64,000 nt of DNA from Endozoicomonas sp. OPT23 (GCF_009653635.1 NZ_PPFD01000003.1:700955-764954); one strand, 5' to 3'. Shown: positions 1 through 8,764, counted from the stretch's first letter. A program made the numbers and translations. The notes: generated by a model not told the origin, from the sequence alone.

Positions 1-2
1 TG

Positions 3-848
3 GTGGTTGATCGTTTCAATGATGTTCTGGTTGCCCAGATGTCCACTGCCGGCATGGAAGCGGTAAAGGATGAAATCGTTGAAGCTCTGGTTAAAGTGCT
101 GAATCCAAAAGGCATTCTGTTGAAAAACGATGGCACAGGCCGTCGTCTTGAAAGCCTGCCCGAATACGTTGAAGTGGCTTACGGTGAAGTGCCGGACCGT
201 GTTGAGCTGGAAGAGAACGGCGTTAAGTTCCTGGCTCCGGTAATGAAAGGCCAGAAGACTGGCTGGTTCTACGACCACCGCCTGAACCGTGACCGCCTGC
301 GTCACTATGTTAAAGGCAAGCGTGTTCTGGATGTATTCAGTTACGTTGGTGGCTGGGGCGTTCAGTGTGCAGCCTTTGGTGCTGAAGAAGTCATCTGTGT
401 AGATGCTTCAGAACAGGCTACCGAATGGGTACACGACAATGCTGAACTGAATGGTGTTGCCGAGAAGGTCGGTACAATTCATGGTGACGCTTTTGCTGCC
501 CTGAAAGGCCTGCGTGATGAAGGTCAGAAATTTGATGTGGTGATCGTTGATCCACCAGCGTTTATCAAAAAACGTAAAGACACCAAGGCTGGCGAACAGG
601 CTTACCGTCGAATCAATGAACTGGCCATGCGACTACTGGAAAAAGATGGCATTCTGGTGTCTTGCTCCTGTTCCATGCATCTTCAAAACGAAGTGCTGTT
701 TGATGTTCTGCGCTCAGGAAGCCGTCACATTGACCGCAACCTGCAGATTATTGAACAGGGTCATCAGGGACCGGATCATCCGATTCTTCCGGCTATTCCC
801 GAAACATCGTACATCAAGGCAATTATTGCTCGTGTAACTCGAGTATAA
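3..848 (+). CDS. rlmI: 23S rRNA m5C methyltransferase, RlmI type (5' end outside window)
   Basis: This is the C-terminal part of a class I SAM-dependent rRNA methyltransferase. RlmI methylates C5 of a cytosine in 23S rRNA (position 1962 in E. coli). The SAM-binding loop VLDVFSYVGGWG, the DPPAF motif and the SCSCS motif carrying the catalytic cysteine are all visible in order. Only 281 codons are present against roughly 396 in E. coli RlmI, so the N-terminal PUA domain lies before base 1. The GTG at position 3 is simply the first possible codon and not the true start. A hairpin terminator follows the stop and separates it from a convergent HAD phosphatase gene. The family call is secure; RlmI rather than a sister enzyme is likely but not proven. 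Confidence 0.85.
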   Translation: MVDRFNDVLVAQMSTAGMEAVKDEIVEALVKVLNPKGILLKNDGTGRRLESLPEYVEVAYGEVPDRVELEENGVKFLAPVMKGQKTGWFYDHRLNRDRLRHYVKGKRVLDVFSYVGGWGVQCAAFGAEEVICVDASEQATEWVHDNAELNGVAEKVGTIHGDAFAALKGLRDEGQKFDVVIVDPPAFIKKRKDTKAGEQAYRRINELAMRLLEKDGILVSCSCSMHLQNEVLFDVLRSGSRHIDRNLQIIEQGHQGPDHPILPAIPETSYIKAIIARVTRV

Positions 849-856
849 GTGCAGAC

Positions 857-891
857 AAGCCAGTTCTCATATTTAGCGTGGGAACTGGCTT
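857..891 (+). terminator. Hairpin between rlmI and the convergent HAD gene
   Basis: AAGCCAGTTC (857-866) pairs with GAACTGGCTT (882-891), with further near-pairing inside. It lies just after the rlmI stop and before the end of the convergent phosphatase gene, so it can serve both. The word GCGTGGGAAC at 876-885 recurs in the hairpin after csgA. Confidence 0.6.
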
Positions 892-907
892 TCCAGTTAC
901 TGTTGTT

Positions 908-1564
908 TTAACGCAGGCTGATAACAGGCCAACCCTGTTCTTTAGCAAATGCAGTCAACTCAGGATCAGCATCCACGGCAAAAGAATGTTCTGCCTCTTT
1001 TAACAGTGGAATATCGTTTCTGGAATCACTGTAGAAATAGCTGCCTGCCATTGAGTGCTCAGGGTTCTCTGCCAGCCACTCGTTCAAACGAGTCACCTTG
1101 CCTTCCTGATACGTCGGTGTGCCCACTGATTTGCCAGTGTAACGATCACCGTCTATTTCCAGTTCAACGGCCAGCATGGAATCTACACCCAGCTTCTTTG
1201 CAATCGGCTCTGTCACAAAGCGACTGGTCGCAGTGATGATGAGCAGATAGTCACCCTGATCACGATGCTTTTTCAACAGCGCTTTGGCTTTATCCAGCAT
1301 GATGGGCTCAATAACTTGTGCCATAAACTTGTTATGTTTTTCAGCCAGTTCGGACAGGGTGTATTTGGTCAAAGGTTCGAGAGCGAACGCCAGATACTCA
1401 GACAACACCATGGTTCCCGCTTCGTACTGTTGATAGAAGCGGTCGTTCCCTTCACGGAAAAAGTCGGCGTCCACCATTCCTTCATCAACCATGAACTGCC
1501 CCCACAGGTAATCACTGTCACCTGCGATCAGGGTATTATCGAGATCGAAAATTGCCAGAGCCAC
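908..1564 (-). CDS. HAD-superfamily phosphatase (HAD-IB, SerB-like)
   Basis: This encodes a cytoplasmic haloacid dehalogenase-type phosphatase of 218 residues. Motif I is DLDNT (residues 7-11), with the nucleophilic Asp at the start. Motif II is the Thr/Ser in ITATSR, and motif III is the acidic SDSRND near residue 180. The helical cap after motif I is typical of subclass IB, which includes phosphoserine and histidinol-phosphate phosphatases. The physiological substrate cannot be read from the sequence. Pseudomonas genomes carry the same trio of HAD phosphatase, rppH and ptsP, and the order here matches, with this gene divergent from rppH across 244 bp. The start ATG gives MALAIFDLDNT, the normal distance to motif I for the family. 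Confidence 0.85.
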   Translation of the reverse strand: MALAIFDLDNTLIAGDSDYLWGQFMVDEGMVDADFFREGNDRFYQQYEAGTMVLSEYLAFALEPLTKYTLSELAEKHNKFMAQVIEPIMLDKAKALLKKHRDQGDYLLIITATSRFVTEPIAKKLGVDSMLAVELEIDGDRYTGKSVGTPTYQEGKVTRLNEWLAENPEHSMAGSYFYSDSRNDIPLLKEAEHSFAVDADPELTAFAKEQGWPVISLR

Positions 1565-1808
1565 AAAACCTCTCCTAGACTGACGACGAAAATTATTGGT
1601 TTTATCAGGCGGTCATTCTAGACAGGTTCGACACTGGTTTGAACATAAATACCAATTCTGAAAGTCTTCTAGAGCAGTTATTAAAGCAAGATTTATAGCC
1701 AATCTATAAAAACCGTCTTCCAAATCAACAAAAGTGGCATCTTGTTTGCTGTGCTGTTGCCGTTTATGAAACAATGCAAACAAGAATTAATTTAAGGTAG
1801 CCGCACGC

Positions 1809-2300
1809 GTGATTGATACAGATGGATTCAGACCCAATGTGGGCATAATCCTCGCTAATCAACACGGACAGGTACTCTGGGCGCGGCGCATCAGACAGGA
1901 GGCATGGCAGTTTCCACAGGGTGGCATCAACGATGATGAGAGCCCTGAAGAAGCCATGTATCGCGAGCTGTATGAGGAGATCGGACTCCAGCCGGAAGAT
2001 GTGAAAATTCTGGCATGCACCCGTGGCTGGTTGCGTTATCGTTTACCCAGAAGACTGGTTCGAAAAGATCAGTATCCTCTCTGCATCGGTCAGAAACAGA
2101 AATGGTTTCTGCTACAGCTGATGAGCGATGAAGATCGGGTTAGTATGGATCATACAGGGTCGCCGGAGTTTGATGGCTGGCGATGGGTTAGCTACTGGTA
2201 CCCTCTGGGTCAGGTAGTGTCATTTAAAAGGGAAGTATATCGCAGGGCCTTGCGTGAGCTGGCACCAAGAATTGGTCGCCTGCAGGCAGATAACCCCTGA
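1809..2300 (+). CDS. rppH: RNA pyrophosphohydrolase
   Basis: RppH removes pyrophosphate from the 5' end of triphosphorylated mRNAs and so triggers RNase E-dependent decay. The 163-residue product begins [12 protein letters not shown], the characteristic RppH start, and carries a complete Nudix box at residues 38-60 ([12 protein letters not shown], then RELYEEIGL). The start codon is GTG, chosen because the conserved N-terminus begins exactly there. The conserved KQKWFLL and [10 protein letters not shown] segments of RppH are also present. It is followed after 103 bp by ptsP, the arrangement also found in Pseudomonas and enterobacteria. Confidence 0.95.
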   Translation: MIDTDGFRPNVGIILANQHGQVLWARRIRQEAWQFPQGGINDDESPEEAMYRELYEEIGLQPEDVKILACTRGWLRYRLPRRLVRKDQYPLCIGQKQKWFLLQLMSDEDRVSMDHTGSPEFDGWRWVSYWYPLGQVVSFKREVYRRALRELAPRIGRLQADNP

Positions 2301-2389
2301 GCCCTGAAACAGCAATGAGTGTTTAGCCGCCTGTTGACTGACAGCAGCAACCGGCAGCCGGAATTGATTCAACCAAGTTGATAACACAT

Positions 2390-2410
2390 ATGTTGAATAA
2401 ACTATGTTGA
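2390..2410 (+). other. Six-codon upstream ORF overlapping the ptsP start
   Basis: ATGTTGAATA occurs at 2390-2399 and again at 2404-2413, where it forms the ptsP start. The first copy opens a six-codon frame (MLNKLC) that stops at 2408-2410, so it overlaps the ptsP ATG out of frame. Neither ATG has a clear Shine-Dalgarno sequence. This may be an accidental duplication or a coupling or attenuation device. Confidence 0.3.
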
Positions 2411-4707
2411 ATACGCTACGAACAATAGTTCAGGAAGTCAGTGCCGCCTCTGATTTGCAGGCTGCGCTGGATATTATTGTTCAAAAAGTCAGGGAAGCCA
2501 TGCGGACGGAAGTCTGTTCGGTCTATCTGTTCGATTCTGAAAACTCTACTTACACACTGATGGCAACCGAAGGGCTGAACAAAACAGCCATTGGCGTTGC
2601 CAAGCTCTCCCAGAGTGAAGGCCTTATTGGTCAGGTCGGTCAACGCGAGGAACCCATAAACCTCGAAGAAGCCGCTTCTCACCCCAAATTCCACTACATT
2701 CGTGAAACCGGTGAAGAAAAATTTCACGCCTTCCTTGGTGTGCCAATTATTCACCATCGAATGATTCTTGGTGTGCTGGTTGTTCAGCAACAGGAACGCC
2801 GCCGCTTTGACGAACACGAAGAAGCTTTCCTGGTGACCATGTCGGCTCAGCTGGCAGGCGTAATTGCCCATGCTGAAGCCACTGGCTCTCTACATGTTAC
2901 CAGCATCAGTCCCAGCTCTATCACCAAAACAGCACGCTTTCAGGGATCACCAGGCGCAACAGGTGTCTCCATAGGTGAAGCTGTTGTCCTGGCTCCGGCA
3001 GCAGATTTGAGCGTTGTTCCTGACCGCGACTATAAAGATCTGGATAAAGAGCTGGTAGCACTGGACAAAGCTCTGGAGGCTGTTCGTGAAGACATGCGCA
3101 GCACCGCTGCGAAATTGGCGGGACGTCTTCCTGAAGAAGAACGTGCGTTGTTTGACGTTTATCTGCGAATGCTGGACGACAATGCTTTAGGTCAGGAAAT
3201 CCGTTCACGCATTCATGAAGGTCACTGGGCCCCTGGAGCGTTGCGCCAGGTGATTCAGGAACACGTTCAGAATTTCGAGCTGATGGACGATGCCTATCTG
3301 CGTGAAAGAGCCGTTGATGTAAAAGACCTTGGTCGCAGAGTCCTGGCCAGTCTGCAACAGGACGAACAGGACAATATCGAATATCCGGACAACACGGTTC
3401 TGGTCAGTGAAGAACTGACCGCCAGCATGCTGGCGGATGTTCCCCATAACAAGCTGGCAGGCCTGGTTTCGGTCAGGGGCTCCAGTAACTCTCACGCCGC
3501 TATTCTTGCCAGAGCCTTGGGCATTCCTACAGTAATGGGCGTTGTAGAGCTGCCTTATCACAAGCTGACCGGCAAACCGATGATAGTTGATGGCAATCTG
3601 GGTATTGCCTATGTATCTCCTTCCAAAGAACTGCTTGAGCACTACCAAGTGGTTGTTGAGGAAGAACAGGAATTTACCAAAGGGCTGGAAGCTATCAGCG
3701 ATTTGGCCTGCGTAACACCAGACCACTTCCGTGTACCGCTCTGGGTTAATACCGGACTGATGACCGACACGGTGCGTTCGCTGGATCGTGGCGCAGAAGG
3801 TGTTGGTCTCTATCGAACCGAAGTTCCCTTTATGCTCAGGGAGCGTTTCCCCAGCGAATCGGAACAGGAAAAAATCTACCGTCAACAACTGGAAGCTTTT
3901 GCTCCCAGACCGGTAACCATGCGAACCCTCGATATTGGCGGTGACAAATCACTGAGTTACTTCCCAATCAAGGAAGATAATCCATTCCTTGGCTGGCGTG
4001 GTATTCGAGTGACCCTGGATCATCCGGAGATATTTCTGGTACAGGTCAGGGCGATGCTGAAAGCCAGTGTCGGGCTGGATAACCTGCGCATCATGCTACC
4101 GATGATTACCAATGTCTTTGAGGTTGAGGAAGCACTGCATCTTATCCACAGAGCTCATGCGGAAGTCTTGTCTGAAGGTTTACCGGTAATGATGCCGCCA
4201 GTAGGCGTTATGATCGAAGTACCTGCTGCGGTTTATCAGGTCAGAGAACTCGCCAAACGTGTTGATTTCCTTTCCATAGGTTCAAACGACCTGACTCAAT
4301 ACCTGTTAGCCGTTGACCGTAATAATCCTCGAGTTGCGGGCCTGTACCACTCATTCCACCCAGCTGTTCTGCAGGCACTTCAAAAAGTGGTTGATGACAG
4401 CCACCGTGAAGGTAAAACCATTGGTATCTGTGGTGAAATGGCCGGTGACCCTGTTGCAGCGGTAATTTTGATGGCTATGGGTTTTGATATGCTCTCCATG
4501 AGTGCCACCAACCTGCTGAAGGTTAAATGGGCTCTCCGCAAAATCACTATGGCGAGAGCGAAAGAAATACTGGCTGAGGTCATCAAGCTGGATAACGCAA
4601 TGGTGATTCGTAGCTCTCTTGAGCTGGCTCTCTGCCGCGATGGCCTTGGCAAGGTACTGGGTATCAAGAGCAAACGTTTCAAGAGCAGTCAGGAAACCGG
4701 CGAATAG
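2404..4707 (+). CDS. ptsP: PTS-Ntr phosphoenolpyruvate-protein phosphotransferase (EI-Ntr)
   Basis: PtsP takes phosphate from PEP and passes it to NPr, the first step of the nitrogen-related PTS that senses nitrogen state. The 767-residue protein has an N-terminal GAF domain (about 1-165), the PEP-utilising N-terminal and swivelling His domains, and the C-terminal TIM barrel. The phosphorylated histidine is His364 in GSSNSHAAILAR, and the active-site cysteine is Cys676 in GICGEMAGDP. The GAF domain separates it from sugar-specific EI. The start at 2404 gives MLNTLRTIVQEVSAA, which lines up with the known PtsP N-terminus. The neighbour rppH is the usual partner gene. Confidence 0.96.
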   Translation: MLNTLRTIVQEVSAASDLQAALDIIVQKVREAMRTEVCSVYLFDSENSTYTLMATEGLNKTAIGVAKLSQSEGLIGQVGQREEPINLEEAASHPKFHYIRETGEEKFHAFLGVPIIHHRMILGVLVVQQQERRRFDEHEEAFLVTMSAQLAGVIAHAEATGSLHVTSISPSSITKTARFQGSPGATGVSIGEAVVLAPAADLSVVPDRDYKDLDKELVALDKALEAVREDMRSTAAKLAGRLPEEERALFDVYLRMLDDNALGQEIRSRIHEGHWAPGALRQVIQEHVQNFELMDDAYLRERAVDVKDLGRRVLASLQQDEQDNIEYPDNTVLVSEELTASMLADVPHNKLAGLVSVRGSSNSHAAILARALGIPTVMGVVELPYHKLTGKPMIVDGNLGIAYVSPSKELLEHYQVVVEEEQEFTKGLEAISDLACVTPDHFRVPLWVNTGLMTDTVRSLDRGAEGVGLYRTEVPFMLRERFPSESEQEKIYRQQLEAFAPRPVTMRTLDIGGDKSLSYFPIKEDNPFLGWRGIRVTLDHPEIFLVQVRAMLKASVGLDNLRIMLPMITNVFEVEEALHLIHRAHAEVLSEGLPVMMPPVGVMIEVPAAVYQVRELAKRVDFLSIGSNDLTQYLLAVDRNNPRVAGLYHSFHPAVLQALQKVVDDSHREGKTIGICGEMAGDPVAAVILMAMGFDMLSMSATNLLKVKWALRKITMARAKEILAEVIKLDNAMVIRSSLELALCRDGLGKVLGIKSKRFKSSQETGE

Positions 4708-4749
4708 TTCTACTCCTTACAACAACTCTTCTTTCAAAACTACTTATCT

Positions 4750-5199
4750 TCAAGATTCGGGATACTCTTCTATCAGTTCCTGACCTATAGCTGAAATCAT
4801 CACACTTTGCGTCATAGGTGCTTTAAAAAGAACGACAATCTTTTTTATTGAACGTCTATGGTCTGGAATTATAAGTTCTCTGGTGGCCATGCCATTCTTA
4901 ATCACTTTTTGAATGCCCGATTTCAGTACATGGCCATCACTCATATAGATTTTTACTTCTTTAACTTTCAAACTACCATCTGCAACTTTCAGGCGAACTT
5001 TCCTGAACACTCTGTCTTTTAAATCTGCTTTGAGTTTAATTGTTGCAGACTCACTGGTAGGTATGACTTTGGTACTGCCTACGGCCAGCCATTCCGGCTT
5101 ATATATCATGCCAGTTACTTCCGCCATAACTGGAAGCGCAGATAATAAAACTCCGGATAACAAGAGTATTTTTAAAATATTTTTAGCCTTCATATTCAA
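4750..5199 (-). CDS. Small exported protein of unknown function next to curli genes
   Basis: The 149-residue product begins with a clear Sec signal peptide (KNILKILLLSGVLLSALPVMA) ending near residue 26. The rest is predicted to be beta-rich, with the pattern VRLKVADGSLKVKEVKIYM and a later RRSIKKIVVLF strand. That alternation resembles small periplasmic beta-sandwich proteins such as the DUF2541/YaaI group, but the match is only by pattern. No cysteines or catalytic motif stand out. It converges on ptsP and is divergent from csgD across a 203-bp region, so a link to curli secretion or matrix is possible but unproven. It is not recognisably CsgC or CsgH. Confidence 0.7.
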   Translation of the reverse strand: MNMKAKNILKILLLSGVLLSALPVMAEVTGMIYKPEWLAVGSTKVIPTSESATIKLKADLKDRVFRKVRLKVADGSLKVKEVKIYMSDGHVLKSGIQKVIKNGMATRELIIPDHRRSIKKIVVLFKAPMTQSVMISAIGQELIEEYPES

Positions 5200-5314
5200 A
5201 CTCCGGTTCCAGATTTTTCTGCCATCAGCGATGGGTTTGAACAGATTAGCTACTCAATTGCATTTGTGCCTAGAAACAGATATTGAACAATAGTCCGTTT
5301 AATGTTGGTAAAGG

Positions 5315-5365
5315 CTTCACACTTTATGCTTAAATTGTGAAGCAAATCTCAGGATGAGATAATAT
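5315..5365 (+). promoter_or_regulatory. Candidate csgD promoter with overlapping inverted repeat
   Basis: TTGTGA (5335-5340) and GATAAT (5358-5363) are 17 bp apart and fit a sigma-70 promoter. An inverted repeat, CTTCACA (5315-5321) and TGTGAAG (5336-5342), overlaps the -35 element and could be an operator. A strong ribosome site AAGGAG (5391-5396) precedes csgD. Confidence 0.4.
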
Positions 5366-5402
5366 AAAAATAAAGACCGGTTACGTTAGCAAGGAGTGCG
5401 TT

Positions 5403-6062
5403 ATGGAACCGTCAAAAAAAATATTTCTACTGTGTGAACAGAAAACCGTGCAAAATTCAGCGCTGGTTTCACTTCTTTCTGAATTTTTTCATATTCAGCA
5501 AACGACACTGCCTTCATTTTCTCGCAGCACTGAATGTCAGAATGCCATTATCCTTCTCGACACACCTGAGCTTACAGACAAGCTTCATACTTTTCTGGTG
5601 TCCATGAGCGGAAAGATACCTGCTCCTGTTATCGCTCTTCTCAACGTTTCAAAACTACCCGGAAGAGATATTTTTCTGGAACACCCCGGTCTTAAAGGGT
5701 TATTTCTCGACACCGATAGCGTTGAAACACTTGTGAGAGGCATTAACTCCCTCATCGCTGGTGACTACTACTTGCCAACAGCTTTGGTAGAAGCTCTGAT
5801 CAGCAAAGCGCCTGCACAATCAGAATCATCCATTCAGCTATGCGACTCTGGCTTACGACTGACCCGCAGGGAAAAGCAGATCCTGTCTCTGGCAAAAACA
5901 GGTGCGACCAATCATGAAATTGCCGACCAGCTCCACCTTAGTGAAAATACCATCAAGACACACCTCTACAACCTCTACAGAAAGTTAAACGTCCGAAACC
6001 GTATTGAAGCTATTGAGTGGGCTAGAAGGCATCTGGCAGAAGCAGCTATGGCTCCCGCCTAG
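5403..6062 (+). CDS. csgD: CsgD-family LuxR-type curli regulator
   Basis: This is the master activator of curli and biofilm matrix genes. The product has 219 residues, close to the 216 of E. coli CsgD. The N-terminal half is a degenerate receiver-like domain with no clear phosphoacceptor Asp pattern. The C-terminal LuxR HTH (about 155-212) contains LTRREKQILSLAKTGA and SENTIKTHLYNLYRKL, which match CsgD very closely. The gene heads the csgEFG genes in the same direction with gaps of 17 bp or less, as in the enterobacterial csgDEFG operon. A good ribosome site (AAGGAG) sits 6 nt before the ATG. The functional call rests on both the HTH match and the operon. Confidence 0.93.
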   Translation: MEPSKKIFLLCEQKTVQNSALVSLLSEFFHIQQTTLPSFSRSTECQNAIILLDTPELTDKLHTFLVSMSGKIPAPVIALLNVSKLPGRDIFLEHPGLKGLFLDTDSVETLVRGINSLIAGDYYLPTALVEALISKAPAQSESSIQLCDSGLRLTRREKQILSLAKTGATNHEIADQLHLSENTIKTHLYNLYRKLNVRNRIEAIEWARRHLAEAAMAPA

Positions 6063-6079
6063 TTATAAACGGAGTTGTT

Positions 6080-6493
6080 ATGAGGCGACCAGGAAGAGTC
6101 ATTCTGCTGTGCTTTATGATGAGCATAGCTGACATAAGTTCATCAAAGACTGAAAGCAGTAATGAAATTACCATTACTGGCATCCTTATTGATCAGACGC
6201 TGACACCACAAGGCAGGCGTTTCTTTAAGTCTTTCAGTACGTCATGGCGATTACTGGAGCCACGGGATGAGTTTAATCTGGCCATTAAAGAATACCCGGA
6301 CCCAGCCAAAAGCAGTCGTATAAAAATTACATGGAACCGTAAGCTTCTTTTTTCAACTCTGCTTGGGCCAGCCAGAAATCAGCTGAAACAGAAAGCAGAA
6401 CAGGCAGCCAATGTCGTAAATAACCAGCTGCAGTACATACGCATTATTGAAGCCACTCAGTATGATCCGGATATGGACAAGGATGAAATATGA
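6080..6493 (+). CDS. csgE: Curli assembly/transport factor CsgE
   Basis: CsgE is the periplasmic adaptor that caps the CsgG pore and directs curlin subunits into it. The 137-residue product has a signal peptide of about 22 residues followed by the family core: ITGILIDQTLTPQGRRFF at about 30-47, a central RIKITWNRKLLFSTLLGP strand pair, and a closing helix. E. coli CsgE has 129 residues with the same order. It starts 17 bp after csgD behind GGAG and overlaps csgF by four bases (ATGA), so translation of the two is probably coupled. Confidence 0.93.
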   Translation: MRRPGRVILLCFMMSIADISSSKTESSNEITITGILIDQTLTPQGRRFFKSFSTSWRLLEPRDEFNLAIKEYPDPAKSSRIKITWNRKLLFSTLLGPARNQLKQKAEQAANVVNNQLQYIRIIEATQYDPDMDKDEI

Positions 6494-6924
6494 CAAAGGA
6501 AAGGACTGTATTGTCACCCACAACTATTTTGAAAGCCGCCTTACTGGCTGTTCTTCTACCCGTTGCATCAGCAGCTCAGGCAACTGAACTGGTTTATGTT
6601 CCAACCAATCCAAGCTTTGGCGGGAATCCTGGCAATGGCGGCTATTTACTGAACAATGCTGCCGCTAGCAATAAGCACAAAGCGCCTTCCGATGATTTTG
6701 GCTTTGAGCAGGAGTCTGCTCTGGATCGTTTCTCGAGTAATTTACAAAGCCAACTGTTAAACGACCTGCTTTCAGAGTCTCTAACTTCAGGAGACAATAA
6801 CCAGACCCTTGATGCCAATGGTTTTACTGTAAATATCAACAAAAATAATGGGCAGCTGATTGTTACTATCACTGACAAAGAAACCGGCGCTACCAGCCAG
6901 ATACAACTTTCTAATAATAATTAA
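6490..6924 (+). CDS. csgF: Curli assembly/nucleation factor CsgF
   Basis: CsgF is exported to the cell surface, where its N-terminus plugs the CsgG pore and its outer part helps CsgB nucleate fibres. The 144-residue product has a signal peptide ending near residue 32 (ASAAQA), then the diagnostic mature start TELVYVPTNPSFGGNPGNG that binds CsgG. The remaining part contains the conserved beta region with NGQLIVTITDKETGA. Length and order fit E. coli CsgF (138 residues). It overlaps csgE by four bases and is followed by csgG after 14 bp. Confidence 0.95.
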   Translation: MTKERTVLSPTTILKAALLAVLLPVASAAQATELVYVPTNPSFGGNPGNGGYLLNNAAASNKHKAPSDDFGFEQESALDRFSSNLQSQLLNDLLSESLTSGDNNQTLDANGFTVNINKNNGQLIVTITDKETGATSQIQLSNNN

Positions 6925-6938
6925 TTGGCAGTGTTGTT

Positions 6939-7796
6939 ATGTTCATTCAAAGTTTCAAATTACTGGCATTCACACTCAGTGCCATTCTACTCACCGGCTG
7001 TGCGTCATCAGACTTGAAAGACGACCTATTTGGCCCCGGTAAAAACTCACCTACATTGATGCCCAGAACCAGCACATATACAGATTTGATAAGCCTGCCT
7101 GAGCCCAAGGGTAAAATTGTTGCATCTATTTACTCTTTTACTGATCAAACCGGCCAATACAGAGGTGCACCCAACAGCAGTTTTTCCACTATGGTCACCC
7201 AAGGTGCAACGGCCATGCTGAATACAGCATTGAGGGACTCTGGCTGGTTTATTCCTCTTGAACGAGAAGGATTACAGAACCTTCTGACAGAGAGAAAAAT
7301 CATTAGAGCCACAATGAAACAGCAAGGACAGGATGCTAACCAGTTGGCGGCCCTCTTGCCGGCAAATGTATTACTCGAGGGAGGTATTATTGCTTACGAA
7401 ACCAACACTCGAACAGGCGGAGCAGGGTTAAAATACCTCGGCATTGGCACTTCCGAAAAGTATCGTGTAGATCAGATAACCATCAATCTCAGAGCTGTAG
7501 ATGTTCGCAGCGGTCAGATTCTTCACAGCATCAATGTCACCAAAACCATACTCTCTAATGAGGTGCAAGCTGGTATTTATAAATACGTTGCCTATAAAGA
7601 ACTACTGGAAACAGAAGCTGGTTATACGACTAATGAACCTGTTCAGCTAAGCCTGATGTCTGCTATTGAAGCAGCTGTGATTCACCTGATTACTGAAGGA
7701 ATAACCACCAATAGCTGGGCTTTAAAAAACACTGACGAAATTGAATCTGAAGTAGTGAAACAATATCTTAATAAAACATCACCTGTCGTTTTATAA
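6939..7796 (+). CDS. csgG: Curli secretion channel lipoprotein CsgG
   Basis: CsgG forms the nonameric outer-membrane pore through which curlins are secreted. The 285-residue product carries a lipoprotein signal with the lipobox LTGC at about residue 21-24, and the mature protein has the family segments YRGAPNSSFSTMVTQGATAML, VLLEGGIIAYETNT and LRAVDVRSGQILHSINVTKT. These correspond to the periplasmic ring and barrel strands of E. coli CsgG (277 residues). It is the last gene of the tight csgDEFG group; a 15-bp perfect hairpin follows before csgB. The final residues are slightly extended against the E. coli protein. Confidence 0.96.
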   Translation: MFIQSFKLLAFTLSAILLTGCASSDLKDDLFGPGKNSPTLMPRTSTYTDLISLPEPKGKIVASIYSFTDQTGQYRGAPNSSFSTMVTQGATAMLNTALRDSGWFIPLEREGLQNLLTERKIIRATMKQQGQDANQLAALLPANVLLEGGIIAYETNTRTGGAGLKYLGIGTSEKYRVDQITINLRAVDVRSGQILHSINVTKTILSNEVQAGIYKYVAYKELLETEAGYTTNEPVQLSLMSAIEAAVIHLITEGITTNSWALKNTDEIESEVVKQYLNKTSPVVL

Positions 7797-7800
7797 ACAC

Positions 7801-7839
7801 CTTTGGTTTTAAAAGACTTACTACCTTTTAAAACCAAAG
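7801..7839 (+). terminator. Perfect 15-bp hairpin between csgG and csgB
   Basis: CTTTGGTTTTAAAAG (7801-7815) pairs perfectly with CTTTTAAAACCAAAG (7825-7839) across a 9-nt loop. It begins four bases after the csgG stop. It can end the csgDEFG transcript or reduce read-through into the curlin genes. Confidence 0.65.
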
Positions 7840-7937
7840 TACCAATATTAAATCAATATTCACTCTATAGACTTATTTTAAGCGTCAGTTATTTGACACA
7901 TAATTCTGTTTGGTAACGGAATACCTTGGTAAATACG

Positions 7938-8687
7938 ATGCTTTTTCAACAGCTGTTGAAGCGAACATTCTGTTTAGTATTCATACTTTCTTATAATGTT
8001 TCTGCCTCTGAAATTTTTGACCTTGCTCCCAGCTCAGAATTATCTGCTCGCAGCGAGCTTGCTGATGACTTCTACCGTCAAAGCACTGTTCGCCAGACCG
8101 CCACAGTTCAGCAACAAGGCAACCTGAATACTGCCACAATAGATCATAGGGGTCAGAGAAATACCGCCATAATCCAGCAATCTGGTTACAGTAACACGAG
8201 CCTGATTACACAACGAGGCACGGGTAATTGGACAAAGAGCGTTCAGGCAGGTTTTTCCAACTCAGTATCTGTCACCCAGACAGGTGAAGATAATATCGCT
8301 GTCGCAACACAGTTCTATGCAAACAACACTATTGATATTGAGCAAGACGGCAGCTGGAATCAGGCTTATGTGAGCCAATACGGTAGTCATAACACTGCAA
8401 CACTGGTTCAGAATAATGGCAGTGTTCACAACGATGCCTGGGTAGAACAGATCGGCTACCACAATACGGCGACAGTCACACAATCAGGCAGCTGGAACGA
8501 CGCCACGATTCTGCAGTACGGCTATGGCAACGATGCACAGATTACTCAGTCTGGTGGTAATAACTACGCAGCTATTTATCAGGCCGGTAATAACAATACT
8601 GCCAGCATCCATCAAGACGGCTACAACCTGAATACCACACTTGTGAATATTGGTAATGATCACGTGGAAGTGTATCGATTTAATTAA
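7938..8687 (+). CDS. csgB: Curlin-repeat nucleator, CsgB-like
   Basis: This encodes a secreted curlin-family protein of 249 residues. A signal peptide (about 1-23) is followed by roughly sixteen 11-residue strands of the form Q-x-G-x-x-N-x-A/T-x-V/I-x, for example QSGYSNTSLIT, QIGYHNTATVT and QAGNNNTASIH. E. coli CsgB has only five 22-residue repeats. The protein ends in a short charged tail (HVEVYRFN) that breaks the repeat, which suggests the surface-anchoring nucleator and not the major subunit. A TTG at 7926 in the same frame, with a weak CGGA before it, is an alternative start. The CsgB label rests on its place before the second curlin gene and this tail. Confidence 0.8.
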   Translation: MLFQQLLKRTFCLVFILSYNVSASEIFDLAPSSELSARSELADDFYRQSTVRQTATVQQQGNLNTATIDHRGQRNTAIIQQSGYSNTSLITQRGTGNWTKSVQAGFSNSVSVTQTGEDNIAVATQFYANNTIDIEQDGSWNQAYVSQYGSHNTATLVQNNGSVHNDAWVEQIGYHNTATVTQSGSWNDATILQYGYGNDAQITQSGGNNYAAIYQAGNNNTASIHQDGYNLNTTLVNIGNDHVEVYRFN

Positions 8688-8764
8688 GCAGTAAAAAATA
8701 TCGGGAGCAGGGATTACCCGGTTAATAACAAAGAGTGAGACTCAATACCCCGGAGGGTACACGG

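Noticed and set aside
1692-1710. TTTATAG/CTATAAA inverted repeat between the HAD gene and rppH
   Set aside because: The 7-bp AT-rich symmetry could easily be chance and there is no regulator candidate.
7893-7898. TTGACA as -35 box of a csgB promoter
   Set aside because: No acceptable -10 element lies 16-18 bp downstream, so I do not call a promoter there.
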